A stretch of DNA of 30,568 bases from Perkinsus chesapeaki (lineage: Eukaryota > Perkinsozoa > Perkinsida > Perkinsidae): assembly GCA_013115145.1 (NCBI GenBank), contig JAAPAO010000066.1, forward strand, positions 47,804 to 78,371. The letters run 5' to 3'. This document shows positions 7,770 through 19,300 of this stretch, piece by piece (the stretch's first letter is position 1; each line of letters opens with the position of its first letter). Both the position numbers and the translations under genes were made by a program. The notes under the pieces are model-generated. The model was not told where the DNA came from and did no database searches. It worked only from the letters and a program-made list of their open reading frames with translations.

Positions 7770-10700
7770 ATGAAAAAGTGCCTACTTTCTCTGAATCATT
7801 CAAGTCCGTTTTCTCGCTTCAAATTTGCTGCTAAAAAACGTCCAGTCATCTTCAGATCAAGTCTTCAATTCGGCAGCGTTCCATTTCACATGTCCTCCGA
7901 CAGCGTGTCTGAAGATGGCATGGAGCCCGTCCTGGATGAGACTGCTCGTAACGTCGACGTTGTCATAATCGGCACCGGTCTCACCGAATGCATTCTTGGA
8001 GCGTCTCTCGCGGGGAAGGGGAAAAAGGTGAGCGAATTGGTGGGTTATTACAATTCATGTTTCTGAGATTTCTGAATGCACTTTGATACCGTCCGAGAGC
8101 ATTACAGGATCGTCGGTTATACCAGGCCAACTAAACGGCCTGCCCTAGCACCGTTGAGCTCAAACCTCTCTCACACTTTGACTTGTAGTTGATGGAATTT
8201 CGTGAGACATATAAAATGTTTTTTCCACCACTGATGTGAAGTTCAGATTGTGGGCAGACCGTGGGGGTTATCAATTTCCTGGTCACACTTCTTTTACAGG
8301 ATCGATTCTCGTGGCGCAACCAACGCCTTAGGTTCTCCATCTGGACTCCAATAACTACTATGGCGGATCGTCAGCGTCTTTGTCATTGAAGGACCTAAAG
8401 CAGTGGGCGATGGAGAAGCAGTTGGATGGCGATTTCGTGGCGCGTGACGATAGCAGTGAACCGAGTAAGTTGTCATCAAACCATTCTGAATGTGCATGAA
8501 TAGTCGCTCAATGGTAATTTTTTCGCATGCCTTGCTCATCGATATATCGACCGTCATAAGAAACGCGAGGCGAAAAATCTACACTTTATTCTCAGGCGTA
8601 AGTCGGTGACTTAAGGACTTTGGCCTAAATCCTGGGCTTTCGTCCACAAACTATGGCTGCTTCAACCCGCTAACTCTGAAGTTTCCCAGAGAGGCCAATA
8701 TGTTTGCTAACCGCCATTAACGAATTCTTGAATTGCAGATATCACTGATAACTTGTCACTCATTTAAGCTGAAATAATGAATTTCCAAAATTCTTCATTT
8801 TCTACCAGCCATTTTGTAATCAGAAATGTCCCTATACGGAATGAATCTAGACGAATTGGATTCGTTAGGATCGGAATGAATCGACGAGCAATCACAGAAA
8901 TAAACCCAAAGAGGATTGCAGCCACGTTGCACGAGGCAACGATTGAAGTTAATGCTGCAAGGCAACTTTGTTCCTTGGATGAAGACCAACAACTTGCTCG
9001 AAAGTTTCGAGTCGAAACGGCACTGTTTGCCAGTCTGGCGCCAGATATTCTATCGCTCTCATGAAGGTAGCCCAAGATTTGATGGGACAAGATTGTCGCC
9101 TATGTGTCTCAATCGTATGCTCGTCCAAGCGCTCTCAGAGGCTCTCAGACGTGTGGAACCAACGGGAAGAGTGATTGGTGGTCTGTGCCGAGTCACGAAC
9201 GTCCAGCACGTCAGGCTGACACAGTTCAGACTCGCGAATCGTTCCCTCATTATTATTATCATCATTCCTCACTCCCCTGGGGAATTAATGTCTGATGTCG
9301 TTCGTCCGTGTTTGCTCGCGCAGAGGTCGCAGAAAGCGGTCCGCGAAAACTTGGCTATAGCTTATGGCGGTAAAGCAGGCATCACTATCACATACAGGTT
9401 GAAATTGATGGTATCGATTTGATAGTGAGCCACAAGTCTCAAATTGAGACTCTCAATGGGCACTTAGCAATTGAAAACATGACACAAATGTGTACTGGTG
9501 ATTATTGATTTCATTGAACTCATTCCAATGATTGTTGGATTCTCCTTGCCAAATGCGGCCTGCAATCCAGGCTTCAGGCCCTGGATACGAAGCTATGTGC
9601 ATTTTATCCAAAAATTCATAGGTTTGGTGATGTGGCTTTTATTCGCGAAAGATACTTTCAGACTTCTTCTATCAATGTGGCATATGTCATACCATGAGTA
9701 TCGCCGCTATCAGTTACGAATCTGGTCCGATGTCACCAATGGTACATGGTGGATCGCTCCCTGGAGGTGACGGATGAAGAGGCTCTCAGGGGTGATCTTG
9801 AAAGATACTCCAGCAGGTTCACTATAGACCTCAATCCAAGGATGCTGTAAGGCAGAGCCTGCCCAGCAGTTGGCAGCGTGAAACAATGGACGGATGAGCG
9901 TTGCCGATTGCCTGTCTTGTCAGATACTGTAAAAGCAAAATGGTTGATGTTCTACTTGAGAGCGGCTGTGCGACTTACTTGGAGTTCCAAAAACTCAAAG
10001 ATACTTTGATGATTTGGACGGAGCCGACAGACGATGCGAGCTTGCGCGTCTCGGATACGCTGACGGTTCCGGTAACTCGCCAGCAAATATTCAAACATAA
10101 GGGATTGTCGTTGCTCGAAAAACGCCAGTTGATGAGGTTCCTCACCTCCTCTGCAAATTTGCCGCCAACATTAGCATTCCAGAGCGCTGCAGCAGTTGGC
10201 ACCGACACTTATAATAGCGTTGAGGAAAAGCAAGATAGCAAGATTGTTAACGAGGCATCGGAGCTGGACCTTTCCAGCTTGCCAAAGAGGCTTTTGGATG
10301 GTTTCAAGTATGCAGTGTGTCTAGATGTAAACGAGGACGACTGGCAGAAGAATAAGAGCCGAGAACTTCATCAAAGATTAATACAGTTTGTGGAATCATT
10401 GCGGGTTTATGACAGCGACGGGTAAGCCTGTGGATTAAATGTCTCACAATATCGATTCAGGTGCGCTCTACTGATCCCCTCGTATGGGACTGGGGATATT
10501 GTTCAAGCCTTTGCTCGGCGGTGCGCGGTAGAGTCCGGGATCCACGTCCTGAGATGCTCTCCGAAGTGTGTCCATTCAACATCTGGTGGTGTGATTGAGG
10601 TCACTACTGAAGGTGGTCAAACCATCACATGTCATCGCGCTGCTATATCTGCCGACTACTTGCCGCCCTCGATCCCTGCAAGCCGTACCATTTCGTGGCG

Positions 10701-11154
10701 TGCAGTTTACTGTACAGACAAGCCTTTACTTCCCAGTGATGTCCAGGAGCTTCCCTATAGATTTGGTGTGATGTCCCTTCCCTCTACTGATGCTCCTTCG
10801 ATCGTCTCTGTCCTCCAAACTGTCGTTTCCTTAACGAATGCTGGCAAATGGTGGGTTACATGTTTCTCAGAAGAAGGAATTGATTCCTCCATTATTAACG
10901 TTACAAAGGCCGCCAATGCCCTATTAGCCGATGCCAATGCAACGGTGCTTTTTAAGCTTAGTTATCGGTGTACCGGTACAGATAAAGAGGATGATGTAGA
11001 GGAGCTTTCCCCTGGTGTCTTTAGAGTGCCACATGTGTCCGACTTTGACATTTTGGCTTCTGATGGTTACACGGAGGAAATTGCAGCGAAAAGGGTGTTA
11101 AATAGTGTGATGGGAGAAGATGATGTCAAGTTGTTTGATAAGGGGGACGAGTGA
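7770..11154 (+). CDS. Rab escort protein (REP / Rab GDI superfamily), five exons
   Basis: Exons 7770-8027, 8332-8464, 9714-9846, 9924-10421 and 10461-11154 join in phase to 571 residues. A start at 7890 (MSSDSV) is also possible and would give 531. The FAD-fold-like N-terminus VDVVIIGTGLTECILGASLA and VLHLDSNNYYGG mark the GDI/REP superfamily. FTIDLNPRMLYCKSKMVD, then VPVTRQQIFKHKGLSLLEKR and LMRFLTS, fit REP better than GDI, which has shorter forms. IPSYGTGDIVQAFARRCAVESG is the conserved block of domain I. REP presents Rab GTPases to geranylgeranyltransferase II in the cytosol and delivers prenylated Rabs to membranes. The acidic tail at the C-terminus also fits REP. No prenylation motif is present, as expected. 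Intron 2 is 1,249 nt, far longer than the others. Confidence 0.88.
8465..9713 (+). other. Large second intron of the Rab escort gene
   Basis: The donor is GTAAGT at 8465 and the acceptor is gctatcag at 9713; phases match (1). Inside, 8910-9062 on + reads as a well-formed peptide (INPKRIAATLHEATIEV...), and 9098-9250 in another frame also looks coding. No start, domain or consistent splicing was found. It may be a decayed insertion or a nested gene remnant. Confidence 0.45.
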
Positions 11155-11302
11155 GTGTATTATTGAATGTTTCTCTTTTTTCGGGTTTGGTTAACTTGAG
11201 TACTGGTAAACTAAACAAGACATCTCCGAACTTTTGCAATGCTTTAAGACAATTGATAAACGTGTCAATTATAGACGAATGAGATAATGAAAAGGTGAAA
11301 TG

Positions 11303-12046
11303 CTATTGTTGGACGCATTGTTCGTCGCTGCTGTTATCTTCCGTAATATCTCCGACACGCCCTCCCAAAGGGAATCGCCTTCGCAGGTCGTCTTCGTTCA
11401 CCAAGCCTCCCCCTGGCCACGACGGCTCTACCGTAGATAAATTTATCTTCTTGTCGTCCGCTTCTAAAAGCAACAGCTGAAGGGCTCTCTTGGCGGCATC
11501 TTTAAACTCTTCAAGCGTCGATCTTCGTGGTGTAGCATCATCATCGCCCGAGGCGGTTGTAGTCGGCGTTTGACCAGTTAAGGGTGTACTTGGTTGAACT
11601 GTGAGCTCGTCCTCAAGGCAGATAATTCGCGGAGTTCCTTCCACTGGTGAGGAGAACAGCAGTCCCAACGGGCAAAAGCTAGGCTGGGAACTACTGAAGG
11701 GCACGTAGCATTCTATAGAGACGTCGGGGCCTCCAAGAGCGTCCATGAAACGGCGGGCTAAAAGATCACCAGATTTAGCTAAAACAAAGGTAGCCGCTGC
11801 AACCACTGCTGAATGTCTCGTTGCAAAAATGCAAACACCAGCTCGGCCGTGTACAGTAGCGAAGAGCCTGTGCTCCGACACGGGGCCGAACGCCTTTGCC
11901 ATAATGTAACAGAATCGGGAGCTTGTTAAGGACTCTCTGATGCCCTCAACATAGACACACCGATCGAAGGGATTGTCGACGCTTGTCGATATGTTATCGG
12001 GGAGAAGCTCGGCGAGGGACAGAATTTTACTGGTCATCATCTGCAT
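11303..12046 (-). CDS. Divergent RRM protein, short member of the tandem trio
   Basis: A single frame of 247 residues from ATG at 12046 to TAG at 11303. Residues 30-95 look like one RNA-recognition motif: CVYVEGIRESLTSSRF stands for RNP2 and GRAGVCIFATRHSAVVAAA for RNP1. The pattern matches the second RRM of the two upstream genes (VFVSGLRS..., SGFCTFASQNTVALAL). The first RRM seen in those genes is missing. The C-terminal 100 residues are Ser/Thr- and acid-rich without a known domain. It is the last of three same-strand, closely spaced paralogues. RNA binding is inferred from the fold pattern; RNP aromatic residues are few. Confidence 0.65.
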   Translation of the reverse strand: MQMMTSKILSLAELLPDNISTSVDNPFDRCVYVEGIRESLTSSRFCYIMAKAFGPVSEHRLFATVHGRAGVCIFATRHSAVVAAATFVLAKSGDLLARRFMDALGGPDVSIECYVPFSSSQPSFCPLGLLFSSPVEGTPRIICLEDELTVQPSTPLTGQTPTTTASGDDDATPRRSTLEEFKDAAKRALQLLLLEADDKKINLSTVEPSWPGGGLVNEDDLRRRFPLGGRVGDITEDNSSDEQCVQQ

Positions 12047-12241
12047 AGAACATCACAGAAAGACTGAAAGACGAAGCAGCGAGATGTCGTGAACGCAAGT
12101 CGGAGGATAATTAGTGCAGTTGCGGGTTTTAATTCTAGTGAACTGCTGCCGCTGCTCCATGCATAAATGACAATAGAGACACCATATGGTGGAAAAAGAT
12201 TGGAATGATACTGCCATGCACAATACGCTTAACAACAACAA

Positions 12242-13435
12242 CTATTGCTGTGTGCAGTCAGGAACCGAAGCTTCGATCTCTTCAACCGTCCTTCGGGGAT
12301 GGTTGCGTCTGTTGTGCTTCAAGTGAGCAGCATCGTTGTTATGATGACTAGGCTCCATTTTAGGGCTCGGCAGATGACTAGTTCGCGCACTCGAATCTGC
12401 AGTTGAACCGCCGAGTGATGGCATGTGGCTGCTGAATCGTACACTCGAGCGGGCAGCTAAACCTCCTACTGAGGGCAACTGTCCTACTTGTGTTGCGTTG
12501 TAGGCTTCCAACGGAGGCAAATTGAGGGCTTTTTGCAAGCACAAGAAAGGTGGCTCTTCAGCACCCGCTGGCAGTAAAAAGGGAATACCATTTACCACAC
12601 CATTGGATAGAGCCATCTCTAACGATATAACCGACGGCTGCTTCCCTTCGCCGACACTTGGACGATTTCTTCCTTTTTTCCCGCTACTAGAATCAGCCTT
12701 TCTCGATCCAGCAGAGGGCTTCTTCGGGGTCGGCAGAAGCCCTCTGGGTTTTTGCTTGGGTTTATCGGCCTCGCCCTTCTCGGAAGCTAAACTTGCCATA
12801 TAATAGGACATCAGTTGTATGCCCATCGAGGAATGATAACGCTCGATTCTGGGATCGTCACCAAATGCCTTCATTTTCACCAAGGCCATCTCAACACCCA
12901 ATCCAGCTGCTCGACTGGTGCACAATGCCAAGGCGACTGTGTTCTGGCTAGCGAACGTGCAAAAGCCCGAAAGCAGGCCATCTGGACCTTCCCCTTGGGG
13001 ACGGCCAACAACACATCCGACAACAGGACCGAAGGACTTCTCCATGAGCGCCTTCAAGCGATCGTTGTTGAAGACGCTCCTCAAGCCAGATACGAAGACA
13101 GTTCGCTCGGAGATGTCGTCATCCTCGGCAGAGCCATCCACCTCTACCAAGCTCGCGTGAGTTAGACAGTTCGCTCGAGGCCATCGGAAACATTCGAACG
13201 CTTTCACCATGCGCTTGGCGGCTTCGCGATTGTTGCACAGGACAACGGCATCGAAACCACCTTCGGGCTTCCTGAGCTTCTCAAATGAGGAGTAGTCGCC
13301 GTTCGGACCAGAGATGAAATCTCGACTGGCGAGAGCCTCGGTGATGCCATCGTGGTTGACGGTTGCCGGTACGCCGTGCAAGCGAACCTTAACAGGCTCC
13401 TCCTCGGGGGCGGGGGCACCTTGGGGATGCTTCAT
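12242..13435 (-). CDS. Two-RRM protein, middle member of the tandem trio
   Basis: The start is taken at ATG 13435 (MKHPQGAPAPEEE); the frame is open to 13489 but has no better ATG. It ends at TAG 12242 after 397 residues. RRM1 (about 15-95) runs from VKVRLHGVPATVNHDGI to FRWPRANCLTHASLV. RRM2 (about 108-180) has TVFVSGLRSVFNNDRLKALM and SGFCTFASQNTVALALC. The C-terminal half is basic then Ser/Pro-rich and probably disordered. The arrangement matches the RRM pairs of the 15.5-kb gene, so these are paralogues. Likely a single-exon gene. The spacing to the downstream paralogue is 195 bp. Confidence 0.72.
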   Translation of the reverse strand: MKHPQGAPAPEEEPVKVRLHGVPATVNHDGITEALASRDFISGPNGDYSSFEKLRKPEGGFDAVVLCNNREAAKRMVKAFECFRWPRANCLTHASLVEVDGSAEDDDISERTVFVSGLRSVFNNDRLKALMEKSFGPVVGCVVGRPQGEGPDGLLSGFCTFASQNTVALALCTSRAAGLGVEMALVKMKAFGDDPRIERYHSSMGIQLMSYYMASLASEKGEADKPKQKPRGLLPTPKKPSAGSRKADSSSGKKGRNRPSVGEGKQPSVISLEMALSNGVVNGIPFLLPAGAEEPPFLCLQKALNLPPLEAYNATQVGQLPSVGGLAARSSVRFSSHMPSLGGSTADSSARTSHLPSPKMEPSHHNNDAAHLKHNRRNHPRRTVEEIEASVPDCTQQ

Positions 13436-13643
13436 TATTAGTAAAAAATGAACGACAATAGGAATTGAGGAGCTACTATAACACTGCACTGTAGCATTGA
13501 AGGAGACAGCGGAGCAGCTATCTGGCTTTCACATCACACTAATAACATGTATACGGCATGGGTATAATATGGCACCACCCTACTACTCGGCCTCGGTGAA
13601 ATTCTACTCCTTTGTATAATATCATACATATTTGCTGCATTTA

Positions 13644-15488
13644 TCATAGGAATGTCATCTGGACATAACCAGGCCACGCGGCCATGCACTTTGGAGCATC
13701 CTCACGCTTTCTGTACCCACCACACCACAACACTCTCATAGGCTCCTCCACCGTACCCTTTCCGCCAGGGTCCTCCTTCCAAATGCCTGGTGGAAGTCCG
13801 GTTTTACTTTGCTCCACTGTGGCATCACTGCCCTCCACTGAGCCACGTGCAGATGAGTCGGTAGAGGGGACGGTTGTGCCGCTGCCCGCCATGTCCGCCT
13901 CCTCTGGCTCATCAAAGCGCGGACGCCTTTGGTACCAAATACCATCATCCTTCTCTTCGATCATATAAACGTTCGGCAGCTCCTCAGCATAGTGGTGAAT
14001 TTGGGGCGCGTAAAAGTTCCCTATTGGTCGATAAATCTGGTCGAGGTAGCCAAGCACCGGCGTGAAGGTCCACGCGTGCATCTGACGCTTCTTACGATTA
14101 CCGTCGATATACCACCGATTCACACACAGCCACGTAAGGCTCTTCACCCTAACCCTTGGGCTCAGCTGTGATAGTATCTTCCGATGGGGGCACTCGGGCA
14201 CCTGGTCAGGAGGGGTTCTGCCGGCATTGAGAGCCAGCACCGCAGCAGCTCGGTGAGCGAAGTGACAAAAGCCGTAGAAGAAGACACCGCCAGCTCCGAT
14301 ATGAGCCCGGAGGAGGACCCGCCGGACTTCGCCGAAATGCGACATAACGTTGATGAAATCACTGCGGGTGATCTGGTTGGACACATTGGTCGTGACAATT
14401 GTTTTGTTCGTATCTCGATTCCAACAGTTATCCATTATATCGAGGAAGCTATTGTCTTTTTTTTCGTCGATTATCTGCAGGAAGCCGTCGCCTAGCAGGG
14501 CCGGGAATGACTCAACGGTTGCCCTCAAGGCATCTGCCTTCTCCCAGGTAGCACAGTGAATGTAGGCAGTGAGCGTGGCATCCTCATTGACAATATCACA
14601 CCCTCTATAGGGCGAATGCGGGCCGAATTCGATCCCATAATTCGACATAGTCTTCGCGAGCCTCTCAGGAGTGCATCTGTCTGGAACGTAATACCATATC
14701 AATGTTGCGCTCGGCTCGGGGATGGCCAGAAGAGTGTCGAGATGGCCAGCGCCTCTGGTGGCCGCCGATCGCGGACTGCTGTCATTTGAAGAGTCGTCCC
14801 AACCAGTAGAGTCGTCATAATTCCATGTACTTTCTATATTTTTAGCGAGGCCAGGAGGGTCCCTGTCGTGATGGTGACCGAGCTTGTCGATGCTCTCGTC
14901 TCTATGAGGCTCAATCCAAATCGGGCTTCCAAGCGAGCTCAGCAATTTCACCGATGGTCGGTTGCCTTGACGCGCCATCCGACTAGCTTTCAGCGCCGCG
15001 CGCGCCGAGCCAACATTTGCGAAGGTACAAACGACCAGGCGGTTTGAGCGACCAGTCCGCGAGCAGCTAACAACTTGCCCAAAAAAGCTCTTCAAAAAGT
15101 TCTGAAGCCTACCGAGACTGAAGCCCTGCGGCAGTCCTCTGATCACCACAGTCGAGCCGCCAGGTCGACGCCACTCGCCCGGGAGCGCGTCGATCCTCTC
15201 TGGAGACCAGCTCACTTGGCTACCATTTTTGGAATCAGGAAACCTATGGTTCCGAAAGGTCTGGATAAATTGTCTCGCCAGATCATGGTTTTCAAAACGA
15301 ATTATCGCGCAGCCCTCCGCAGAGCCCCTCTCGAATGGCCAGTTGATAGAGCGTACGTTGCCACCGTAGTCGAAACCGCGGTGACGCATAAGATCAATTA
15401 AAGACGCCATGGTGACGCTCTGAGGGATACCCTCCCACTTCACTGATCTGCATTCGGTGGTGGGTAAGGGTTCACTGATGGCTTCCAT
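13644..15488 (-). CDS. Four-RRM protein, first member of the tandem trio
   Basis: An uninterrupted frame of 614 residues from ATG 15488 to TGA 13644. RRM-like units are: 14-95 (SVKWEGIPQSVTMASLIDL ... CAIIRFENHDLARQFIQTF), 110-190 (TVVIRGLPQGFSLGRLQNF ... LVVCTFANVGSARAAL), ~260-335 (IWYYVPDRCTPERLAK ...) and 360-440 (TIVTTNVSNQITRSDF ... FYGFCHFAHRAAAVLAL). The architecture looks like two copies of an RRM pair. The first unit of each pair ends in a short Phe/Trp-rich segment reminiscent of the Mei2 C-terminal RRM, but only weakly. The tail (from ~450) is unlike any known domain. Probably an RNA-binding regulator; function is unknown. Confidence 0.75.
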   Translation of the reverse strand: MEAISEPLPTTECRSVKWEGIPQSVTMASLIDLMRHRGFDYGGNVRSINWPFERGSAEGCAIIRFENHDLARQFIQTFRNHRFPDSKNGSQVSWSPERIDALPGEWRRPGGSTVVIRGLPQGFSLGRLQNFLKSFFGQVVSCSRTGRSNRLVVCTFANVGSARAALKASRMARQGNRPSVKLLSSLGSPIWIEPHRDESIDKLGHHHDRDPPGLAKNIESTWNYDDSTGWDDSSNDSSPRSAATRGAGHLDTLLAIPEPSATLIWYYVPDRCTPERLAKTMSNYGIEFGPHSPYRGCDIVNEDATLTAYIHCATWEKADALRATVESFPALLGDGFLQIIDEKKDNSFLDIMDNCWNRDTNKTIVTTNVSNQITRSDFINVMSHFGEVRRVLLRAHIGAGGVFFYGFCHFAHRAAAVLALNAGRTPPDQVPECPHRKILSQLSPRVRVKSLTWLCVNRWYIDGNRKKRQMHAWTFTPVLGYLDQIYRPIGNFYAPQIHHYAEELPNVYMIEEKDDGIWYQRRPRFDEPEEADMAGSGTTVPSTDSSARGSVEGSDATVEQSKTGLPPGIWKEDPGGKGTVEEPMRVLWCGGYRKREDAPKCMAAWPGYVQMTFL

Positions 15489-16314
15489 TGGTCAACCGAT
15501 ACTGTAAATCAACAGAGGTGATCAATACAGGGGATACAGCGTCGGAACATCTAAACGCATCATCCTCAAAATAAGGGTCAAGGCAAATTCCTCATCGGCG
15601 TGCAAAGTATTCATAGAGATTCTATAATTAAGATGATATGATCCCTTCGAAGCCGATACAGATGCACTAGCAGACCGTAACTTTGTCAACAATTTTTCCC
15701 TTCGTGCCAACATATGTGGCAACTTACCACACTGAAGATAAGTGGAATTCTATCAGTCGACTCCTATTTCCGATCAGCACAGTCTCTGGCCATATGAGCC
15801 GCCACGGGGGCGTATTTAGCGTGAATTCTCCCGTCTGCCCACAACGATAAGTATGCCCCTAGACCTCCCAGAAACCGAAGACAAACTATGAAAAAATTGA
15901 GCGACCGAAAAGGGAGTAAAAAAGGTACACATGCCAAAAGTGAATCATTCAGACTCCATATCTTCTAAATAAAAATGTCAACCACAATTTCAATCGAACG
16001 GAAAGATGTCGGACTGGCATGGAGAATCTTCAGCTACCCATGTTTCGATCGTCCACTAGTTTCAAATAAAACCACCCGCCCCGTAAATCACGTTAATTCC
16101 ATATCTATCTCGAAACCCGAAATGGCCCCTCTCTTAGCTAAAGCATTTAATTGATGACTCAACTCATATTTGGAAATAGAAAAGATATCTTTATAATACT
16201 AGGAACAACATCAGCAGAAGGAGGAGGAGTTCCAGCGACGATGGCGACGAACAGTATGTACACCAACAAGAAGAAATGGCCGCCTCGGATTTTCCTATTT
16301 TTCTATCAGTTTTT
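15489..16314. other. Intergenic region between RRM trio and Gdt1 gene
   Basis: No exon, RNA or repeat was recognised. It must hold the promoter of the four-RRM gene and the 3' UTR of the Gdt1 gene, both on the minus strand. Confidence 0.5.
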
Positions 16315-19300
16315 TCATCCAACTGCAGGTGCCGAATCTTCCACGCCGAGAAGGAGTGAACTCAGCGCGAACACTAGGAACAGAATGCCACCGGCGACCG
16401 CCACTTGTCGCTCGGATATTCGGCTGGCTAAAAGGCGACCTCCGATCACGGCTATTCCAGAACCTGATGGCACACCAGCGACTTTCACTGCGCCACGAAA
16501 TTCATCACTTACATATACAGTGACCTAAGATACCCCCTAACATAACACCGTAAGGGTTCTTAGAGGAGGCCAGCGCTATGGTCGATATTTGACTCCGGTC
16601 GCCCCACTCGGCAAGGAACGACATAACAAATGACTGAAGGGAGATGCTCAGGTTGATAATATCTTATTACTGCTCATGCACGCTGATGCAGGCTTCAAGT
16701 AGCAATAATAATTATTATTAATATCGATAAATAGTAAAAAATGAAAGATGGAGTAAAACAAACAATACACTAGTCCATATGGTTTCCAGAACTCTACAGT
16801 AGAGTCTCTATTATCAACGCTGAAGGACCGAACGTAGGGACTTACTTGTACTAAAACAGCTCTGTTCTCTTTAGAATACCAATGTAATGATGGTGACGCA
16901 TTATCCTGACAAAAATACCCTAACTGAGGATCGAACCCACGCCCCCTCAACTGCAGTAGCTTCTCCTTCCTCCATTTGAGCACCTTGCTCATCTACAGTA
17001 TCTCTATCATGCTCCTCATTCTTCTTCCTAAAGATCAACTAATTACAGAAATGCAATTGAATTCTAACAATGTCCTTGTACTTTGGAAATCCTTAAAACA
17101 CACGGCAATTTAATTCACTTAATTTCAACGAAGAATTCGAATTCTCCTATATATTGATAGCTTAAAGCTGCATAGCTTCTCATGCGGGTTGCCTGCGACC
17201 AAAGAATATAGCACAGTGAGAGTCGTAGGTTCGAATCCCAGCCAAGACATTTCTAAAAATGTCATATGGCCATATCGCATTGAGCACATTATTAAAGATG
17301 AATAGTCTACTCGTGCTTGAATGTATGAATATTAATTATCCTATCATAGCTCTCTGTGATACATCAAACAGATGTACAAGCTTGTAAATATAGTTCATTG
17401 ACACTATTGTATTCTATTTCATTGCGCAGAAAGCTTCACGCGCCAAGATATCAGTAGATAGGCATGAAACGGTTGATCGATTTAGTGTTATGTTTTTAAA
17501 TCCCATTTTATTACTCATGCTTATCACCTTCCAGCACTCGATGTTAAGTGAGAAATCGGAAAAGTACTAATTATTCTATTTTATTGCGTCGGGCGGTAGG
17601 TGGGTGCCGCTATAATAATAAATTGACAATTTACCATCCTAAAGGTCATAATGACATTGACAATTTCCAGATTAAACATTTCCAAAAGAATGATTTCGTG
17701 GCGCGCGACTTCGTTATCCCACTTACTTGACACTCATTTCGACTTCAGCTAATTCCCCTGATTCAGCAGAGTCATCTGCATCACAGGCGTCTTTTAGCAG
17801 ACGAATACCTGATGAAACCAAAGAGAGCTTAAGTGTTAAAACATCTAGAAGACAATATCAGTGTAAAGTGAGAAGGGGTAATGAAATGGTGCCACTCGAC
17901 AATTACACTGCTGCTGCTGCTCGACTATCTTAAGGTGTCTTGCAGCAGCAGCACTGCCTTGAGACTAAAGTGACAGAGAAGTCGTCACTGAAGCGTTGAT
18001 GTTGCCGAAATGAAAGTCGTAATAAAATTGTAAAAACCAATTATGACCATGATCCGTACGTTTAACCGAGCAAGCTATCGAACGAAAACAACAGCAAGAA
18101 TTTCAATGCCTTAGTCGGCCCAATATACACCACCGGCAGGAGCAGCACGGAGCATCGCTTTCGAGGATTTAGGTGTACAGCAATAATTATACCGAATTTC
18201 CCACAACTCACCAAAGTATGTAAATAGGGCAATGCATGCATAGTGCGTTACTTTCTTGCTTAATAATGCTGGTAATAACAAACCAAGCCCAGCTGATAGA
18301 ACCTATGTACTGGACAATTCACCAATATTGGGACCATACAGCACCGATCGACTAATCTGCGCCAAAGATATCCAACGTCACACTATGAATTCCTCGCCAA
18401 CTCAAAAGCCCATCACACTTTCCTCCCAAAAACCAGATCGAATCCCATCGTGAGTGCATTGGAGCTAATAACCTTACCGAAAAGTGAACCACAAACTCAT
18501 TTCTCGGGGCAGTCCTCTCCTACAGACGAACTGACAGATGCTCGAAAGGGTACGTAGATCAAACCACACCGACTGGGCGGCTCGATTCGTATACATCTTC
18601 CCCCCCTCACCGTCATAGTCGCCAATGCCGCAATGGCTCCAGCAAAGACAACTGCAGCACTGTTACGCATTGACAGTATTGCTGCTATAAAGAACGTCTT
18701 ATCGCCGAGCTCAGCACACAGTATCATAAGAAAGGATGATATGAAACCGCCCAGGAAGGAACCATTGGAGCTACTACCAGCGGACAGTTTCGCGAGGAGG
18801 GACGAGGTATCTGATAAACACCACCACCACCACAATCAGGTGCACATTTACCAGTACGTTGAATATATATAAAAGTCTCTTAGTGCATATTTTTCGATAT
18901 TTTAGTGTATCACTCACTGCTAAGCTGTTTATGAAGTATTGTCTGCTCAGCTGCCTATCTCAGGCAGACCTGTTAAGTATCTACCTCTATTCTCCATCCA
19001 CAGTGGGCGTCCGCCAAGTGCTGGCTGCTTCGTTTCTACGATCAGCTCACATTTTCACCAACGCACTCGTACAAATTACTTCTTCTACGCACACTGTATA
19101 TGTTCAACGCATGCTCTACCGCTTTTATGACACAGTCGACTTTTCAGAAACCGCCTCGGGAATTCGAACTGAAATTGATAGTTCGACATTTCCTTACGGT
19201 TCTGTTTTTGATAATATTTTATATTCGAAATCTCTCTCAAGCTCACTTCTTGATAAACAGAGAATCCGTATAATGCGACCCTTCAAATTGATAAGCGCCG

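Noticed and set aside
8764-9090. Overlapping frames on both strands in the Rab escort intron
   Set aside because: No start, domain or splice partner. The minus-strand frame is a shadow of the + strand stretch at 8910-9062.
13684-15401. Many + strand frames opposite the RRM gene
   Set aside because: They are antisense shadows of a 614-residue frame with recognisable RRM units.
18497-18835. Single long minus-strand frame starting with a Trp run, as the Gdt1 gene
   Set aside because: Its start is TTG, the Trp run is a translated CCA repeat, and the 3' part runs past a clear donor at 18610. Only 18773-18611 is taken as exon.
19102-19140. Minus-strand AAGCGGTAGAGCATGCG as a tRNA box A
   Set aside because: No box B follows within tRNA distance on that strand, and no cloverleaf could be drawn.
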